In this document: positions 31,989 through 40,877 of the stretch, one piece after another
How the letters are laid out: each line of letters opens with the position of its first letter
Numbering within the stretch: the first letter of the stretch is position 1
NCBI GenBank assembly: GCA_963745405.1
Contig: CAVUWY010000002.1
Location: 930,001-994,000, forward strand
Direction of reading: 5' to 3'
Source: C-114 sp963745405
GTDB taxonomy: Bacteria > Chloroflexota > Limnocylindria > Limnocylindrales > CSP1-4
DNA: 64,000 nucleotides
Made by a program: the position numbers and the translations under genes
The notes under the pieces: generated by a model
The model's database searches: none
What the model was told of the DNA's origin: nothing
Seen by the model: the letters and a program-made list of their open reading frames with translations, nothing else

Positions 31989-34293
31989 TCACATCCGGAT
32001 CGTCACCGATAGGTCGCCGTCCTTGCGGAGCACCTCCGCGCTCGTCGTGCCCCGCCAGCGATGGAAGAGGAGGTCGACGGAGGCGTCGCCGACCCGGAGA
32101 TTGCCGATCGTGACCTTGCCGAGCCACGGCGGAAGGTGAGGCCGGACGAGCTCGAGCTCGCGGCGCTCGGCCCGGGCCCGCATGCCGAGCATGGAGCGGA
32201 GGAAGAGGAGTGTCGACCCCGCGGCCCAGGCCTGCGGCGAGCAGGCGACCGGGTACGGGACGGGGACGTCGACATCCGTGCGGGCGAACCCGCAGAACAG
32301 CTCGGGCAATCGGAAGTCGGCGAAGTGCTGGGCGGCCTCGAAGATGCGACCGGCGAACAGGTTGGCGACGTCGTGGAAGCCGTATTCCTTGAGTCCGTCG
32401 ACGATGAGCGCGTTGTCGTGGGGCCAGACGCTGCCGGTGTGGTAGCCGATCGGGTTGTAGCCGGGCTGGCCCGAGCCGTACGTCCGGATCCCCCAGCCCG
32501 AATCGAGCTGGTCGCCGGTGAGCCGGGCGACGACGTCCGGCGCCCGCTCGGGATGGACGATGCCGCTCCACAGGCACTGGCCGGCGTTCGAGGCGAGCCC
32601 GTCGGCGACCCGGCCGTCTCGCCCGATCGCCATCGCGTAGTAGCGGAGATCTGGGACCCAGAAGGCAGACTCGAACCGTGCCCGGAGCTCCGTCGCCTCG
32701 TGATCGAGTCGCGTCGCGAGGGCCTCGTCACCGCGAGTCGCGGGCGAGCCCCGCCATCCGGCGCTTCGCGTCGAAGACGTAGCCCTGGACCTCGGCCAGC
32801 GCGATCGGCGCGTCCACCGTCGCGCCGGTCCGATCGCGGATCGCGTCGCTCGAGTCCTTCCAGCCCTGGTTGACGAGTCCCTGGGGGGAGCGGCGCTCGT
32901 ACGTCACGAACCCGTCCGGACCCGTCCCGTACTCGTCGATCCAGCGGAGGGCGGCTAGGGCGGTCGGCCAGTGACGATCGACGAGGCCGCGGTCGCCGGT
33001 CCAGTCGAACGTCGCGGCGAGGAGGATGAGCCACAGCGGGGTAGCGTCCACGCTTCCGTAGTACGGGGTGTGTGGCAGCTCGCCGGCCCGAGCCATCTCG
33101 CCGGTCCGGAGCTCGTGGAGGATCTTGCCCGGCTGGGCGTCGCGCCAGTCGTCGACCGCCGTCGCCTGGCGGTGAGCGAGGACATCGAGCGCCTCGACGG
33201 CGACGGCCGGCCGGAAGGCGAGCGCCTGGAAACCGGTGATGAGCGCGTCCCGCCCGAAGAGCGTCGAGTACCACGGGACGCCGGCAGCCACGTACCGCTC
33301 GCCGGGGTCCGGTCCCTCGTTCGTGAGGAGGCGAAGGTCCGACAGGCTCCGCCGGATGGCGAGGTCGAACAACTCGTTGTCGGAATCGAGGACGGCCGAA
33401 TGTTCGGTCCAGGCGCGGTATGCCTCGGCCCCCTGCTCTGCCTCGACCGGCGGCGAGGCGGGGAACTCGATGGGGTCGTCCGCGCTCGGTGGGGCCCCCC
33501 GGCGGCCATGGGCGGCCATCCGTCCTGTCGGAGTCGGGGTGAGGCCCGACCAGATCGTCCAGCCGATGGTGGTGTCGCCGCCGGGCGCCAGAGTGCGTCG
33601 CCAGCTGAGCGCGACCGCGCCCTCACGATCGTGGCCGGCGTCGATCGCGTCGGGTGCCGACGCCTCGACATACGTCCGCCGGGTCGACCCGTCGAGCCCA
33701 GCGTAGGCGAACGTCACCCGGCCGTCCGCTCGGACCGCGATCGGCAGCATCGTCCCCCGCTCCGGCCGGTGTCGGCCACGAACCTCGAAGATGTCGGCGG
33801 CGTCGACATCGACGAGCAGCTCGATGAGGAGATCCTCGGGGTGGGGCGAGAAGTTCGCCACCCGGATCCGCTCCTCAAGGCCGGTTCCGAGGACCCGATC
33901 CCGGGTGATCCCGAGCGATTGGCGAGCGAGGGCGAGCTTCGGATCGACCTTCCGACTCTGGTCCGGAGAGTAGTCGGAGTTGGTGAGCTGGATGGTGCCC
34001 CGGTAGTTCGCTCCGGTATCGGCGCGAAGGAGGACGGGCCGGGCGCCGTTGATCCGCAGGGCGAGGCACGAGACGATGCGGGTATCCCCCAGGTACAGCC
34101 CGAGGCCCCGGGTATCCGGGTGGATGTCGCCGAAACCGTCGGTCAGGAGGTAGAGGCCCTCGTGCTTGAGGACCTGGACGCCACCAAGGTCGGTCGCCCG
34201 GACGATCTCCGGCTCGTGGGCCGGCAAGGTGCGCACCGCGTCGCTCTCGACGGCCGGACGTCGGTCCCGCGCGGAGCGTGAGGTCGTGGCCAC
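31989..34293 (-). pseudogene. glycogen debranching enzyme-like gene with one frameshift
   Basis: Start GTG 34293 (VATTSRSARDRRPAVES). The N-terminal domain (GLYLLTDGFGDIHPDTRGLG, YLGDTRIVSCLALRING) is the GDE_N-type beta domain. The C-terminal (alpha/alpha)6 domain has AAGVPWYSTLFGRDALIT, TPYYGSVDATPLWL, then GYHTGSVWPHDNALIVDGLK and PVACSPQAWAAGS of amylo-alpha-1,6-glucosidases. Reading frames change near 32728-32745: one frame ends RMAGLARDSR-stop and the next resumes GDEALATRLDHEATELR, consistent with one extra base. If real, translation stops at residue 521 and the last third is lost. If a sequencing error, a full 767-residue enzyme for alpha-1,6 branches is encoded. Confidence 0.82.
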
Positions 34294-34466
34294 CCGGCAA
34301 GGATGGCCCGCCCGACCGCGGTTCGTCCAGTCGCCCACGGTCCCGTTCCCGCAGCGGGGGGCGTGGCCAGGGCCGTCAGCGCCGCTCGCCCGCTCGCGGC
34401 CGGGTCGGGCTGTGCCAGACTGGCCCCCGGACGCCCGGGTCCCGGACGCCACGATGGGAGGACGAC

Positions 34467-34781
34467 ATGGGCTGTCTCCGCGCGGTCATCGTCGGGGGAT
34501 TCCCCCGCCTCGCGGTGCTCTTCATCTGGCTCGCCCGGCCGGCCCTCTTCACGGCCGCGTTCGGCGGATTCTTCCTGTGGCCGCTCCTCGGGATCCTCTT
34601 CCTGCCGTTCACGACCCTCACCTACGTGCTCCTGTTCACGCCGGGTGTAGGCCTGTCGGGCTTCGACTTCGTCTGGCTCGTCCTGGCATTCGGCGTCGAC
34701 CTCGTGGGGTCGTACACGAACTACTGGACGACCCGCGACTCGGCCGGCGTGAGCTCCTACAGCGGTCCACCCAAGGCCTGA
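34467..34781 (+). CDS. small multi-pass membrane protein
   Basis: 104 residues with three or four hydrophobic segments (AVLFIWLARPALFTAAFGGF, LLGILFLPFTTLTYVLLF, FDFVWLVLAFGVDLVGSY). A strong ribosome site GGGAGGA is five bases before the ATG. Similar short proteins with GFPRLAVLFIWLARP are common in high-GC bacteria; function unknown. Divergent from the debranching gene. Confidence 0.75.
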   Translation: MGCLRAVIVGGFPRLAVLFIWLARPALFTAAFGGFFLWPLLGILFLPFTTLTYVLLFTPGVGLSGFDFVWLVLAFGVDLVGSYTNYWTTRDSAGVSSYSGPPKA

Positions 34782-34855
34782 CTCCCAGGATCGGGTCGGC
34801 ACGGGCGCACGCACCTCAGGGACATCGCCGAGACGCCATCGAGACGATCCGCGGA

Positions 34856-34861
34856 TAGCGT
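34856..34861 (+). promoter_or_regulatory. -10-like TAGCGT for the 597-residue membrane protein
   Basis: TAGCGT lies six bases before ATG 34868, implying leaderless transcription. No -35 seen. Confidence 0.4.
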
Positions 34862-34867
34862 CGTGGC

Positions 34868-36661
34868 ATGGCGACGGGGGACGAGCCAGGACGCGGCACG
34901 GACACAGCGGTCCCCGATGAGCGGCCGGCCCTCCCGCCGCGCGACGAGCCGGCAGGCGGCATGCCCGCCTGTCCGCCGGAGCCGGTCCCACTCCCCGACC
35001 GGCGGACCTCGCTCGAGCGACATCGGGCCCTGATCGTCGCGCTCGCGATGACGGCGACGATCGTCGTCGCGATCCTCGTCGGCCTCGGCGGCCTGAACTC
35101 GGTCATCCCCGCACTGGGCGGATCCGAGTGGCAGTACGTCCGCGTCTTCGTCGCGGCCCTCGTCGTCCTCGTGGCGCTCTTCTGGCTCTTCGCCGAGGTC
35201 GTCGGGCCCGGGTACATGGGAGCCCTCTGGCTGATCGGCCCGCGCGTCCCGGGCATCGCCGCCCTCGCGGTCCTCCTCGCCTACATCATCCCGCCCGTCG
35301 ATCACCCGGTCCACCAGGCCGCCGTCGGGATCGGGACGTACGTCGCCTTCGTCGCCTGGGTCGGCCTCGCCGTCCTGTTCCGGGGAGCCGGGTACGCCGA
35401 CTCGAGCCAGGCCAAGGTGTGGAGCGAGCTCCTCCAGCGCATCTGCCAGCTCAGGAGTCGGGTCGACGGCATCCGGGTCGACCCGGCCGGGCCGTTGGCG
35501 GCCGTCCGGAACGAGGCCTGCCAGCAGCTCGGCTGGGCGGAGGACCACCTCTACGAGCCGCCCAGCGAGCAGGATCCCGAGCCGCGACAACGATCGCGGT
35601 CGGGGGTCGACTGGGCGTCGGGAACGGCCTACCTCGCCGTCTGGCAGGCCGTACATCGGGCCGAGGAGGCGATCGTCGAGATCGAGCCCTGCGCCGCGAC
35701 GATCGCCGACGCGCTCCACGACGACTTGCGCCTGACGGACTCGACGCTCACGAACGCGACGAGCCTCCGGCTGTCCCTCCAGCGGGCGGTCGCCTGGCTC
35801 GATCCCGAGAGCGTGGAGCGCTACTTCCCGACTCTCCAGGCGATCGGCCCGATGAGCATCCGATTCGCGAGCCGTCCGCGGACCACGCCTGGATCGTCGA
35901 CCACGTCGGGATCGGCGGCCACGGCCGCGAACGCGAACACGGCGGCCGCGGCCGTCACGTCGCCGACGGGGGCCGACCAGTCGGCTGACGTCGGACCGGA
36001 ACCTACCGACGGTCCGCCCAGCGCTGCGCACGTCGGCTGCCACGACGCAGACGTCGACGAGATGGTCGCCAGAGGCGTGATCCGCGAAGTCCGCTTCGCC
36101 ATCAATGAGTTCCGCGATGGCGCCTGGGACGGTCTCGTGCGCGTCCGGAACCGGCTCCTGCGGACGATCCTCGTGGCCGGCGTCGTGGGAGTCCTCCTCC
36201 TCGACCTCGCCGTCCTGTCGAACGTCCCGTCGTTCAACCTCATCTCGGCGATCGTCTTCTTCCTAGTCGGGGCGCTGGTGGGGCTGTTCAACCGACTCCG
36301 GATCGAGGCCGGCTCGTCACAGGCCGTCGAGGACTTCGGACTCTTCGAGGCGCGGCTGCTCCACACGCCGCTCCTGTCGGGCCTCGCCGCGGTCGGCGGC
36401 GTGTTCCTCACGGCCATCCTGCCGGTCGTGAGCAGCATCGTCGCCACGGGCTCGAACGCGACGCCGGCCGAGCTGAAGCCGCTCACGGACGTCTTCGACA
36501 TCTCGAAGAACCAGGTCGGACTCCTCGTGGCGGCCGTGTTCGGCCTGGCCCCGAACTCGATCCTGACGATCCTCAAGGAGCAATCCGACCGCTACAAGCG
36601 CGACCTCGCCAAGAGCTCGGCGACGAGCTCCGGCGGGACCGCCGCCGCCTCCGGCGCCTAG
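34868..36661 (+). CDS. large membrane protein of unknown function
   Basis: 597 residues, not recognised. A Pro/Arg-rich head (1-50) leads to four hydrophobic helices (RALIVALAMTATIVVAILVG, VRVFVAALVVLVALFWLFA, VPGIAALAVLLAYIIPP, VGIGTYVAFVAWVGLAVLF), then a soluble helical middle (about 180-400) with conserved-looking ELLQRICQLRSRVDG and Ala/Thr low complexity, then a second membrane bundle (TILVAGVVGVLLLDLAVLSN, LISAIVFFLVGALVGLFNRL, LLSGLAAVGGVFLTAILPVV) and a C-terminal segment with FGLAPNSILTILKEQ. A soluble domain between two membrane blocks suggests a sensor or scaffold; this is inference. It sits upstream of the second ApbE module, 190 bases away. Confidence 0.6.
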   Translation: MATGDEPGRGTDTAVPDERPALPPRDEPAGGMPACPPEPVPLPDRRTSLERHRALIVALAMTATIVVAILVGLGGLNSVIPALGGSEWQYVRVFVAALVVLVALFWLFAEVVGPGYMGALWLIGPRVPGIAALAVLLAYIIPPVDHPVHQAAVGIGTYVAFVAWVGLAVLFRGAGYADSSQAKVWSELLQRICQLRSRVDGIRVDPAGPLAAVRNEACQQLGWAEDHLYEPPSEQDPEPRQRSRSGVDWASGTAYLAVWQAVHRAEEAIVEIEPCAATIADALHDDLRLTDSTLTNATSLRLSLQRAVAWLDPESVERYFPTLQAIGPMSIRFASRPRTTPGSSTTSGSAATAANANTAAAAVTSPTGADQSADVGPEPTDGPPSAAHVGCHDADVDEMVARGVIREVRFAINEFRDGAWDGLVRVRNRLLRTILVAGVVGVLLLDLAVLSNVPSFNLISAIVFFLVGALVGLFNRLRIEAGSSQAVEDFGLFEARLLHTPLLSGLAAVGGVFLTAILPVVSSIVATGSNATPAELKPLTDVFDISKNQVGLLVAAVFGLAPNSILTILKEQSDRYKRDLAKSSATSSGGTAAASGA

Positions 36662-36851
36662 GGTCAACGCCGTCGGCCCGCGTTTACGGCATCTTGACGA
36701 CAGGCGGCGTACGCTTCCGTCCCTCGACCGGAACTTCTCTCGGCCGGGCGACGTCGAAAGGCGGGCCGACACCCGCTCCCGAACGCCGCCAGTCGCGCAC
36801 AGCGACGCGGACGGTTGAACCGGTCGCGTAACGAAGTCGAAAGGATCCGTG

Positions 36852-37217
36852 ATGGACAGTCCCGGGGTGAACACGGCATCCCGCCTCAGCGCCGCAGATC
36901 GTGATCGGGCCCTCGACCGGCTCCGGTCGCTGACGATCGGCACGACGCTCGCCAGCGTCGCGGCCGTCGGCGCATTCGGGTACGTCGGGGCGCTCACGAA
37001 CCCGGGATCGACGTCGCTCGGCACGAAGTCCGGGGCGACGACGACCGGCACGTCCTCGTCCGGTGGCTCCACCTCGCGCGGCTCCTCGAGTGGCTCGGGC
37101 GGTGCAACGTCGAACGACGGCTCCAGCCAGACCTCCGGCGGCTCGACGCTTCAGGCGGCTCCCAACCCCGCAACGAAGACCCGTCACCACGGTCAAGTGA
37201 CGACCGGAGGGTCCTGA
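36852..37217 (+). CDS. single-pass membrane protein with Ser/Gly/Thr-rich tail, candidate ApbE substrate
   Basis: 121 residues. A charged head (ADRDRALDRLRSL), one membrane helix (IGTTLASVAAVGAFGYVGAL, about 29-48), then a low-complexity outer tail. The tail contains SGAT at 60-63 (GTKSGATTTG), resembling the S/T-G-A-T motif in which ApbE attaches FMN to Thr in NqrC/RnfG-type domains. No folded FMN-binding domain surrounds it, so this may be chance in a Ser/Gly/Thr tract. It is the first gene of a five-gene redox operon whose second gene is apbE. The ribosome site AAAGGA is six bases before ATG 36852. Confidence 0.55.
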   Translation: MDSPGVNTASRLSAADRDRALDRLRSLTIGTTLASVAAVGAFGYVGALTNPGSTSLGTKSGATTTGTSSSGGSTSRGSSSGSGGATSNDGSSQTSGGSTLQAAPNPATKTRHHGQVTTGGS

Positions 37218-38191
37218 CCATCGGTGCGAGCGCGGCCTGGCGGGCGCTCGGCACGACCGTCCACGTCCTCACGACCGCCGTCGACGTCGAGCCGGCTCGC
37301 CGCGCCGTCGCCGAGCTCCTCGAGGCGGTCGACGTCACGTACAGTCGCTTCCGGCCGGACAGCGAGCTGAGCCACCTTAACGACCGCAGCGGCGAAAGCA
37401 TGACGGTGGGTCCACTCCTTGCCGATGCCATCGGCGTCGCCCTCCGGGTCGCTCGCGCGACCGGCGGGGCGGTCGATCCGACGGTCGGGCGGGCGATGCG
37501 ACGGATCGGCTACGACGACGACTTCGACCGGCTCGTGAGCGGCGGCGGCCCGATCGCCCTCCGTATCGAACCCATCCCCGGCTGGTCGACGATCCGGTTC
37601 GACCCGGTCGCTCGCACGATCCGAACCCCGCCGGGGGTCGAGCTCGACCTCGGGTCAACCGGCAAGGCCCTCGCCTCCGACCTCGCCGCAGCAGCTGCGT
37701 TCGAGGCCGTCGGTGGCGGCGTCCTCGTGAGCCTGGGCGGGGACATCGCGACGGCCGGTATGCCGCCGCCCGGCGGCTGGCCCGTCCTCGTCGCCGACGA
37801 CAGCACCGCGCCACCCGATTCCGATGGCGAGGTCATCGCCCTGCGGAGCGGCGCGATCGCGACATCGAGTACGACCGTCCGTCGCTGGACGAGGGGCGGG
37901 ACCGTCCTCCACCACCTCGTCGATCCCGCAACCGGCCTCCCGACCGAGGGACCGTGGCGGACCGCCTCGGTCATCGCCGCGTCCTGCGTCGACGCGAACG
38001 CTGCGGCGACGGCGGCCATCGTCCGGGGGACCGCTGCGATCGATTGGCTGGACGGGCTGGGCCTCGCCGGCCGCCTCGTCTCGAACGACGGCGCGGTCAG
38101 GTATGTCGCCGACTGGCCGGTGCCCGTCGCGGCGGCGCCCCAGGCCGAGGTCGAGGCCACTGCCCAGGCCACGGTGGAGGCCGGGCGATGA
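37214..38191 (+). CDS. apbE: FAD:protein FMN transferase (ApbE family), second copy, start codon not ATG/GTG/TTG
   Basis: About 325 residues. N-terminal core LGTTVHVLTTAV, YSRFRPDSELSHLN; FAD/metal segment VELDLGSTGKALASDLAAAA and LVSLGGDIATAG; C-terminal AIATSSTTVRRW and HHLVDPATGLPTEG. It is diverged from the copy at 3272 (DLGSTGKALASD versus DLGGVAKGWIAD). No ATG, GTG or TTG is in frame between the upstream stop and the conserved LGTTV segment; the first in-frame ATG (37400) would remove about 60 conserved residues. The CTG at 37214 overlaps the preceding TGA exactly as ATGA/GTGA overlaps do elsewhere, so I place the start there; ATC 37220 with GGAGGG eight bases upstream is an alternative. 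Confidence 0.8.
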   Translation: MTIGASAAWRALGTTVHVLTTAVDVEPARRAVAELLEAVDVTYSRFRPDSELSHLNDRSGESMTVGPLLADAIGVALRVARATGGAVDPTVGRAMRRIGYDDDFDRLVSGGGPIALRIEPIPGWSTIRFDPVARTIRTPPGVELDLGSTGKALASDLAAAAAFEAVGGGVLVSLGGDIATAGMPPPGGWPVLVADDSTAPPDSDGEVIALRSGAIATSSTTVRRWTRGGTVLHHLVDPATGLPTEGPWRTASVIAASCVDANAAATAAIVRGTAAIDWLDGLGLAGRLVSNDGAVRYVADWPVPVAAAPQAEVEATAQATVEAGR

Positions 38192-38763
38192 GCGACTCGA
38201 TCCTCTGGTACACGACGCGGGGAGCGGGGATCGTGTCCTTGATCCTCCTCACCGCGGTGGTGTGCCTCGGGGTTCTCACGACCGTCCGCTGGCAGCGGGC
38301 CGGCTGGCCGCGGTTCGTCAGCGCGGAGCTCCATTCGAACGTCGCCCTCCTCTCGATCGCCTTCCTCACGGTCCACATCGTCGTGGCGGTCGTCGACCCG
38401 TTCACCTCGCTCGGCTGGGCCTCGGCCCTCGTCCCGTTCTCGTCCGACTATCGGACCGTGTGGCTCGGCCTCGGCAGCATCGCGACCTACCTGTTCGCCG
38501 CGATCATCGTGACAAGCCTCCTCCGCAACCACATCGGCCTGCGGACGTGGCGCCTGATCCATTGGGTGGCCTATGCCTGCTGGCCCCTGGCCCTCCTCCA
38601 CGGCATCGGCACCGGGAGCGACACCGGCGCACCGTGGCTGTGGCTCGTCGACGCGCTGTGCATCGCGGCGGTGGGCGGGGCGGTCGCCTGGCGGTTCTCG
38701 GTGACGCCGTCCCCTCGGTCCGAGCACGACGCGGCGCTCCCACCACCGGCCCGGCGACCCTGA
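38188..38763 (+). CDS. ferric-reductase-like heme b membrane protein, second copy
   Basis: 191 residues, about six membrane helices. Heme-ligand candidates are His pairs in AELHSNVALLSIAFLTVHIV and RLIHWVAYACWPLALLHGIG, matching the paralogue at 4276-4974. It overlaps apbE by ATGA. In this module it is followed by a NuoF-like flavoprotein and a ferredoxin, so electrons could pass between NAD(H), FMN, Fe-S and membrane hemes. Confidence 0.82.
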   Translation: MSDSILWYTTRGAGIVSLILLTAVVCLGVLTTVRWQRAGWPRFVSAELHSNVALLSIAFLTVHIVVAVVDPFTSLGWASALVPFSSDYRTVWLGLGSIATYLFAAIIVTSLLRNHIGLRTWRLIHWVAYACWPLALLHGIGTGSDTGAPWLWLVDALCIAAVGGAVAWRFSVTPSPRSEHDAALPPPARRP

Positions 38764-38776
38764 CGGCCGGCACCTG

Positions 38777-40072
38777 ATGCTCGACGACCGCGCTGGTCGG
38801 GCGGCCACGTTGACCGCCACCACCCCACGGATCTTCGCCGGCCCACCGCCCGACGGCGGCCCCGAGAGCCTCCGCTCGCACATCGAGCGCCTCGGCGCCG
38901 TGCCGTCGGCGGCGGCTACGCACGGACTGATCGGGACGCTCGAGGCGAGCGGCCTCGGCGGGCGAGGCGGCAGCGGCTTCTCGGTCGGCCGGAAATGGCG
39001 CAGCGTGGCCGAACGCTCCGGTGGCGACTCCACGGTCGTCGCGAACGCCGCCGAGGGCGAGCCGAGAAGCGCCAAGGACCGGGCTCTCCTCGCCCTCCGG
39101 CCCCACCTCGTCATCGACGGCGCGGTCCTGGCAGCCGAGGCGGTCGGTGCGCGGCAGGTCGTCCTCTACGTGGGGACCGAGCACCGGCCGGCGGTCGAGG
39201 CAGCTCGACGGGCGGTAGCAGAGCGGGCTGCCCACAGGTTGGGCCGGCGTGGCCATCGCGAGCCGGCGATCGAGCTCGTCGAGGCTCCGGTCGGGTACAT
39301 CTCGGGCGAGGCCTCGGCGGTCGTCCACTACCTGAACGGTGGCGACGCGCTGCCGACATCGCGACCGCCGCTGCCCGCCGAGCGCGGCGTCAACGACCTG
39401 CCGACGGTCGTCCAGAACGTCGAGAGCCTCGCCTGGGTGGCCCTCATCGCGAGGCACGGCGATACCTGGTATCGGTCGGCCGGCCGGGCCGCGACCCCGG
39501 GCGGCGCGCTCGTCACCCTCAGCGGGCCGGTCGCCAGCCCCGGCGTCCGCGAGATCGAGTTCGGGACGACGCTCCGCGAGCTCGTGACGATGGCCGGCGG
39601 CCTGACCGCCGACGTCCAGGCAGTGATGCTCGGCGGGTATTTCGGCGGCTGGGCGCCGGTCGGCGGCATGTGGGACGTCCCCCTCGATCCGGCCTCGCTC
39701 GAGGCTCGCTCCCTCGGCTTCGGCTGCGGCGTCGTCTCCCTCCTGCCGGCCGACGCGTGCGGCGTCTGGGCGACCGGCCAGGTGATGAGCTACATGGCCG
39801 GCGAGAGTGCCCGTCAGTGCGGCCCGTGCGTCTTCGGCCTCGGGGCGATCGCGGGAGCGACCCGACGGCTGGCCGCGCTCCATCCAACCGAGCGAGACCT
39901 CCACGACGTGGTCCGCTGGGCGGACATGGTCGCCGGCCGCGGCGCCTGCCACCATCCCGATGGAGCGGCCGGCCTGCTGCGGAGCAGTCTCGCCGTCTTC
40001 TCCGAGGAGTTCGGGCTCCACCAGTACGCCCATCGCTGCTCCCGGCCGGCCGCCCTCGCCCGGCGCGTCTGA
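38777..40072 (+). CDS. NuoF-like (51-kDa) NADH-binding flavo-iron-sulfur protein
   Basis: 431 residues. FMN/NADH site: SGLGGRGGSGFSVGRKWRSV, VVANAAEGEPRSAKDRALL, YISGEASAVVHYLNGGDALP and LPTVVQNVESLAWV. The SLBB-like region follows (GVREIEFGTTLRELVTMAGG, AVMLGGYFGGW), then the Fe-S domain with ESARQCGPCVFGLGAI and GRGACHHPDG: the Cys-x2-Cys and later Cys are visible, but one ligand is displaced compared with NuoF (ESCGKCTPCR). There is no NuoE partner; a standalone NADH or other hydride-linked oxidoreductase tied to the ApbE/heme module. TGATG-type overlap with the ferredoxin downstream. Confidence 0.85.
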   Translation: MLDDRAGRAATLTATTPRIFAGPPPDGGPESLRSHIERLGAVPSAAATHGLIGTLEASGLGGRGGSGFSVGRKWRSVAERSGGDSTVVANAAEGEPRSAKDRALLALRPHLVIDGAVLAAEAVGARQVVLYVGTEHRPAVEAARRAVAERAAHRLGRRGHREPAIELVEAPVGYISGEASAVVHYLNGGDALPTSRPPLPAERGVNDLPTVVQNVESLAWVALIARHGDTWYRSAGRAATPGGALVTLSGPVASPGVREIEFGTTLRELVTMAGGLTADVQAVMLGGYFGGWAPVGGMWDVPLDPASLEARSLGFGCGVVSLLPADACGVWATGQVMSYMAGESARQCGPCVFGLGAIAGATRRLAALHPTERDLHDVVRWADMVAGRGACHHPDGAAGLLRSSLAVFSEEFGLHQYAHRCSRPAALARRV

Positions 40073-40353
40073 TGAGCGGACTGACGAGGTCGCGGCGATC
40101 CCGCAGCACGTTCATCCGGGTCGACCGGATCCGCTGCGACGGTTACGGGATGTGTGCCGAGATGCTGCCCGAGGCGATCGAGCTCGACGACTGGGGCTAC
40201 CCGATCATCCGCCCCGGCCCGGTCGCGCCTCACCTCGAGGTGCTCGCCCGACGGGCGGTCGACGTGTGCCCGGTGCTCGCGCTCCGTCTCGACATCGAGG
40301 TCGCGGCCGAGCGCGCGTCTCTCCGCGGCGACCGGACCGCGCGGCGAGCCTAG
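40072..40353 (+). CDS. 3Fe-4S-type ferredoxin
   Basis: 93 residues. The motif RCDGYGMCAEMLPEAIELDD gives Cys-x5-Cys, and VDVCPVLALRL supplies the third Cys-Pro, the pattern of single-cluster 3Fe-4S ferredoxins such as those serving P450s and other oxidoreductases. It overlaps the NuoF-like gene (TGATG), making it the probable electron acceptor or donor of that flavoprotein. Last gene of the redox module; converges with a minus-strand gene 18 bases away. Confidence 0.85.
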   Translation: MSGLTRSRRSRSTFIRVDRIRCDGYGMCAEMLPEAIELDDWGYPIIRPGPVAPHLEVLARRAVDVCPVLALRLDIEVAAERASLRGDRTARRA

Positions 40354-40370
40354 TCAGTCGACGTCGGAGG

Positions 40371-40757
40371 TCACCGAGCAGGCTCCACGTCCGTGTCCGG
40401 CTGGTTCGAGCGGGTGACGATCGCCGCCCCCATGAACAGGGCGGGAGACGCTCCGACCGCGCTGATCACCCGCGGCGCGCCTGCGAGATATAGCCCCGCG
40501 CCGATGCCGACCGAAGCGGCGGCCAGCAGGCGAAGGGTGGAATCGGGCAGCACCTGGAGCGCCCGCGTCGATCCGCGCGCGCCGTCCCGAGTCACGGACA
40601 TCGTCCCGGATACCCGATCCTTGAGAGCGGCGGCACGGGTTCCTGCGGTCGCGATCACTCCTGAAGCGCGTTGGGCGACACCCCGGATCCGCGTCCGACG
40701 CTCGATGACGGGGATCTGGGTGGGCGGTGCGTGGCGCCGGGGCTGTACGGACGTCAT
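40371..40757 (-). CDS. small helical protein with C-terminal membrane pair
   Basis: 128 residues from ATG 40757 (GGAG seven bases upstream). The N-terminal 80 residues are basic and helical (VAQRASGVIATAGTRAAALK); the C-terminal part has two hydrophobic stretches (LLAAASVGIGAGLYLAG, VISAVGASPALFMGAAIV) separated by APR. The layout matches the protein at 29664-30074, which also lies among small stress genes; they look like distant paralogues. Function unknown. Confidence 0.65.
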   Translation of the reverse strand: MTSVQPRRHAPPTQIPVIERRTRIRGVAQRASGVIATAGTRAAALKDRVSGTMSVTRDGARGSTRALQVLPDSTLRLLAAASVGIGAGLYLAGAPRVISAVGASPALFMGAAIVTRSNQPDTDVEPAR

Positions 40758-40877
40758 GTGTCGCTCCATTTCGTCAGGTCGTGGCGGGTGCATGCGGGAC
40801 AGGACCAGCCCATCGGCGGAGCCGGTCCTGTCGAGGTCGATCACGGAGCCAGGCCTCAGGCGAGGCTGGGCTCACGC

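Noticed and set aside
37510..39114. 534-residue minus-strand frame over the second redox module
   Set aside because: Antisense to ApbE, heme protein and NuoF-like genes that have clear motifs.
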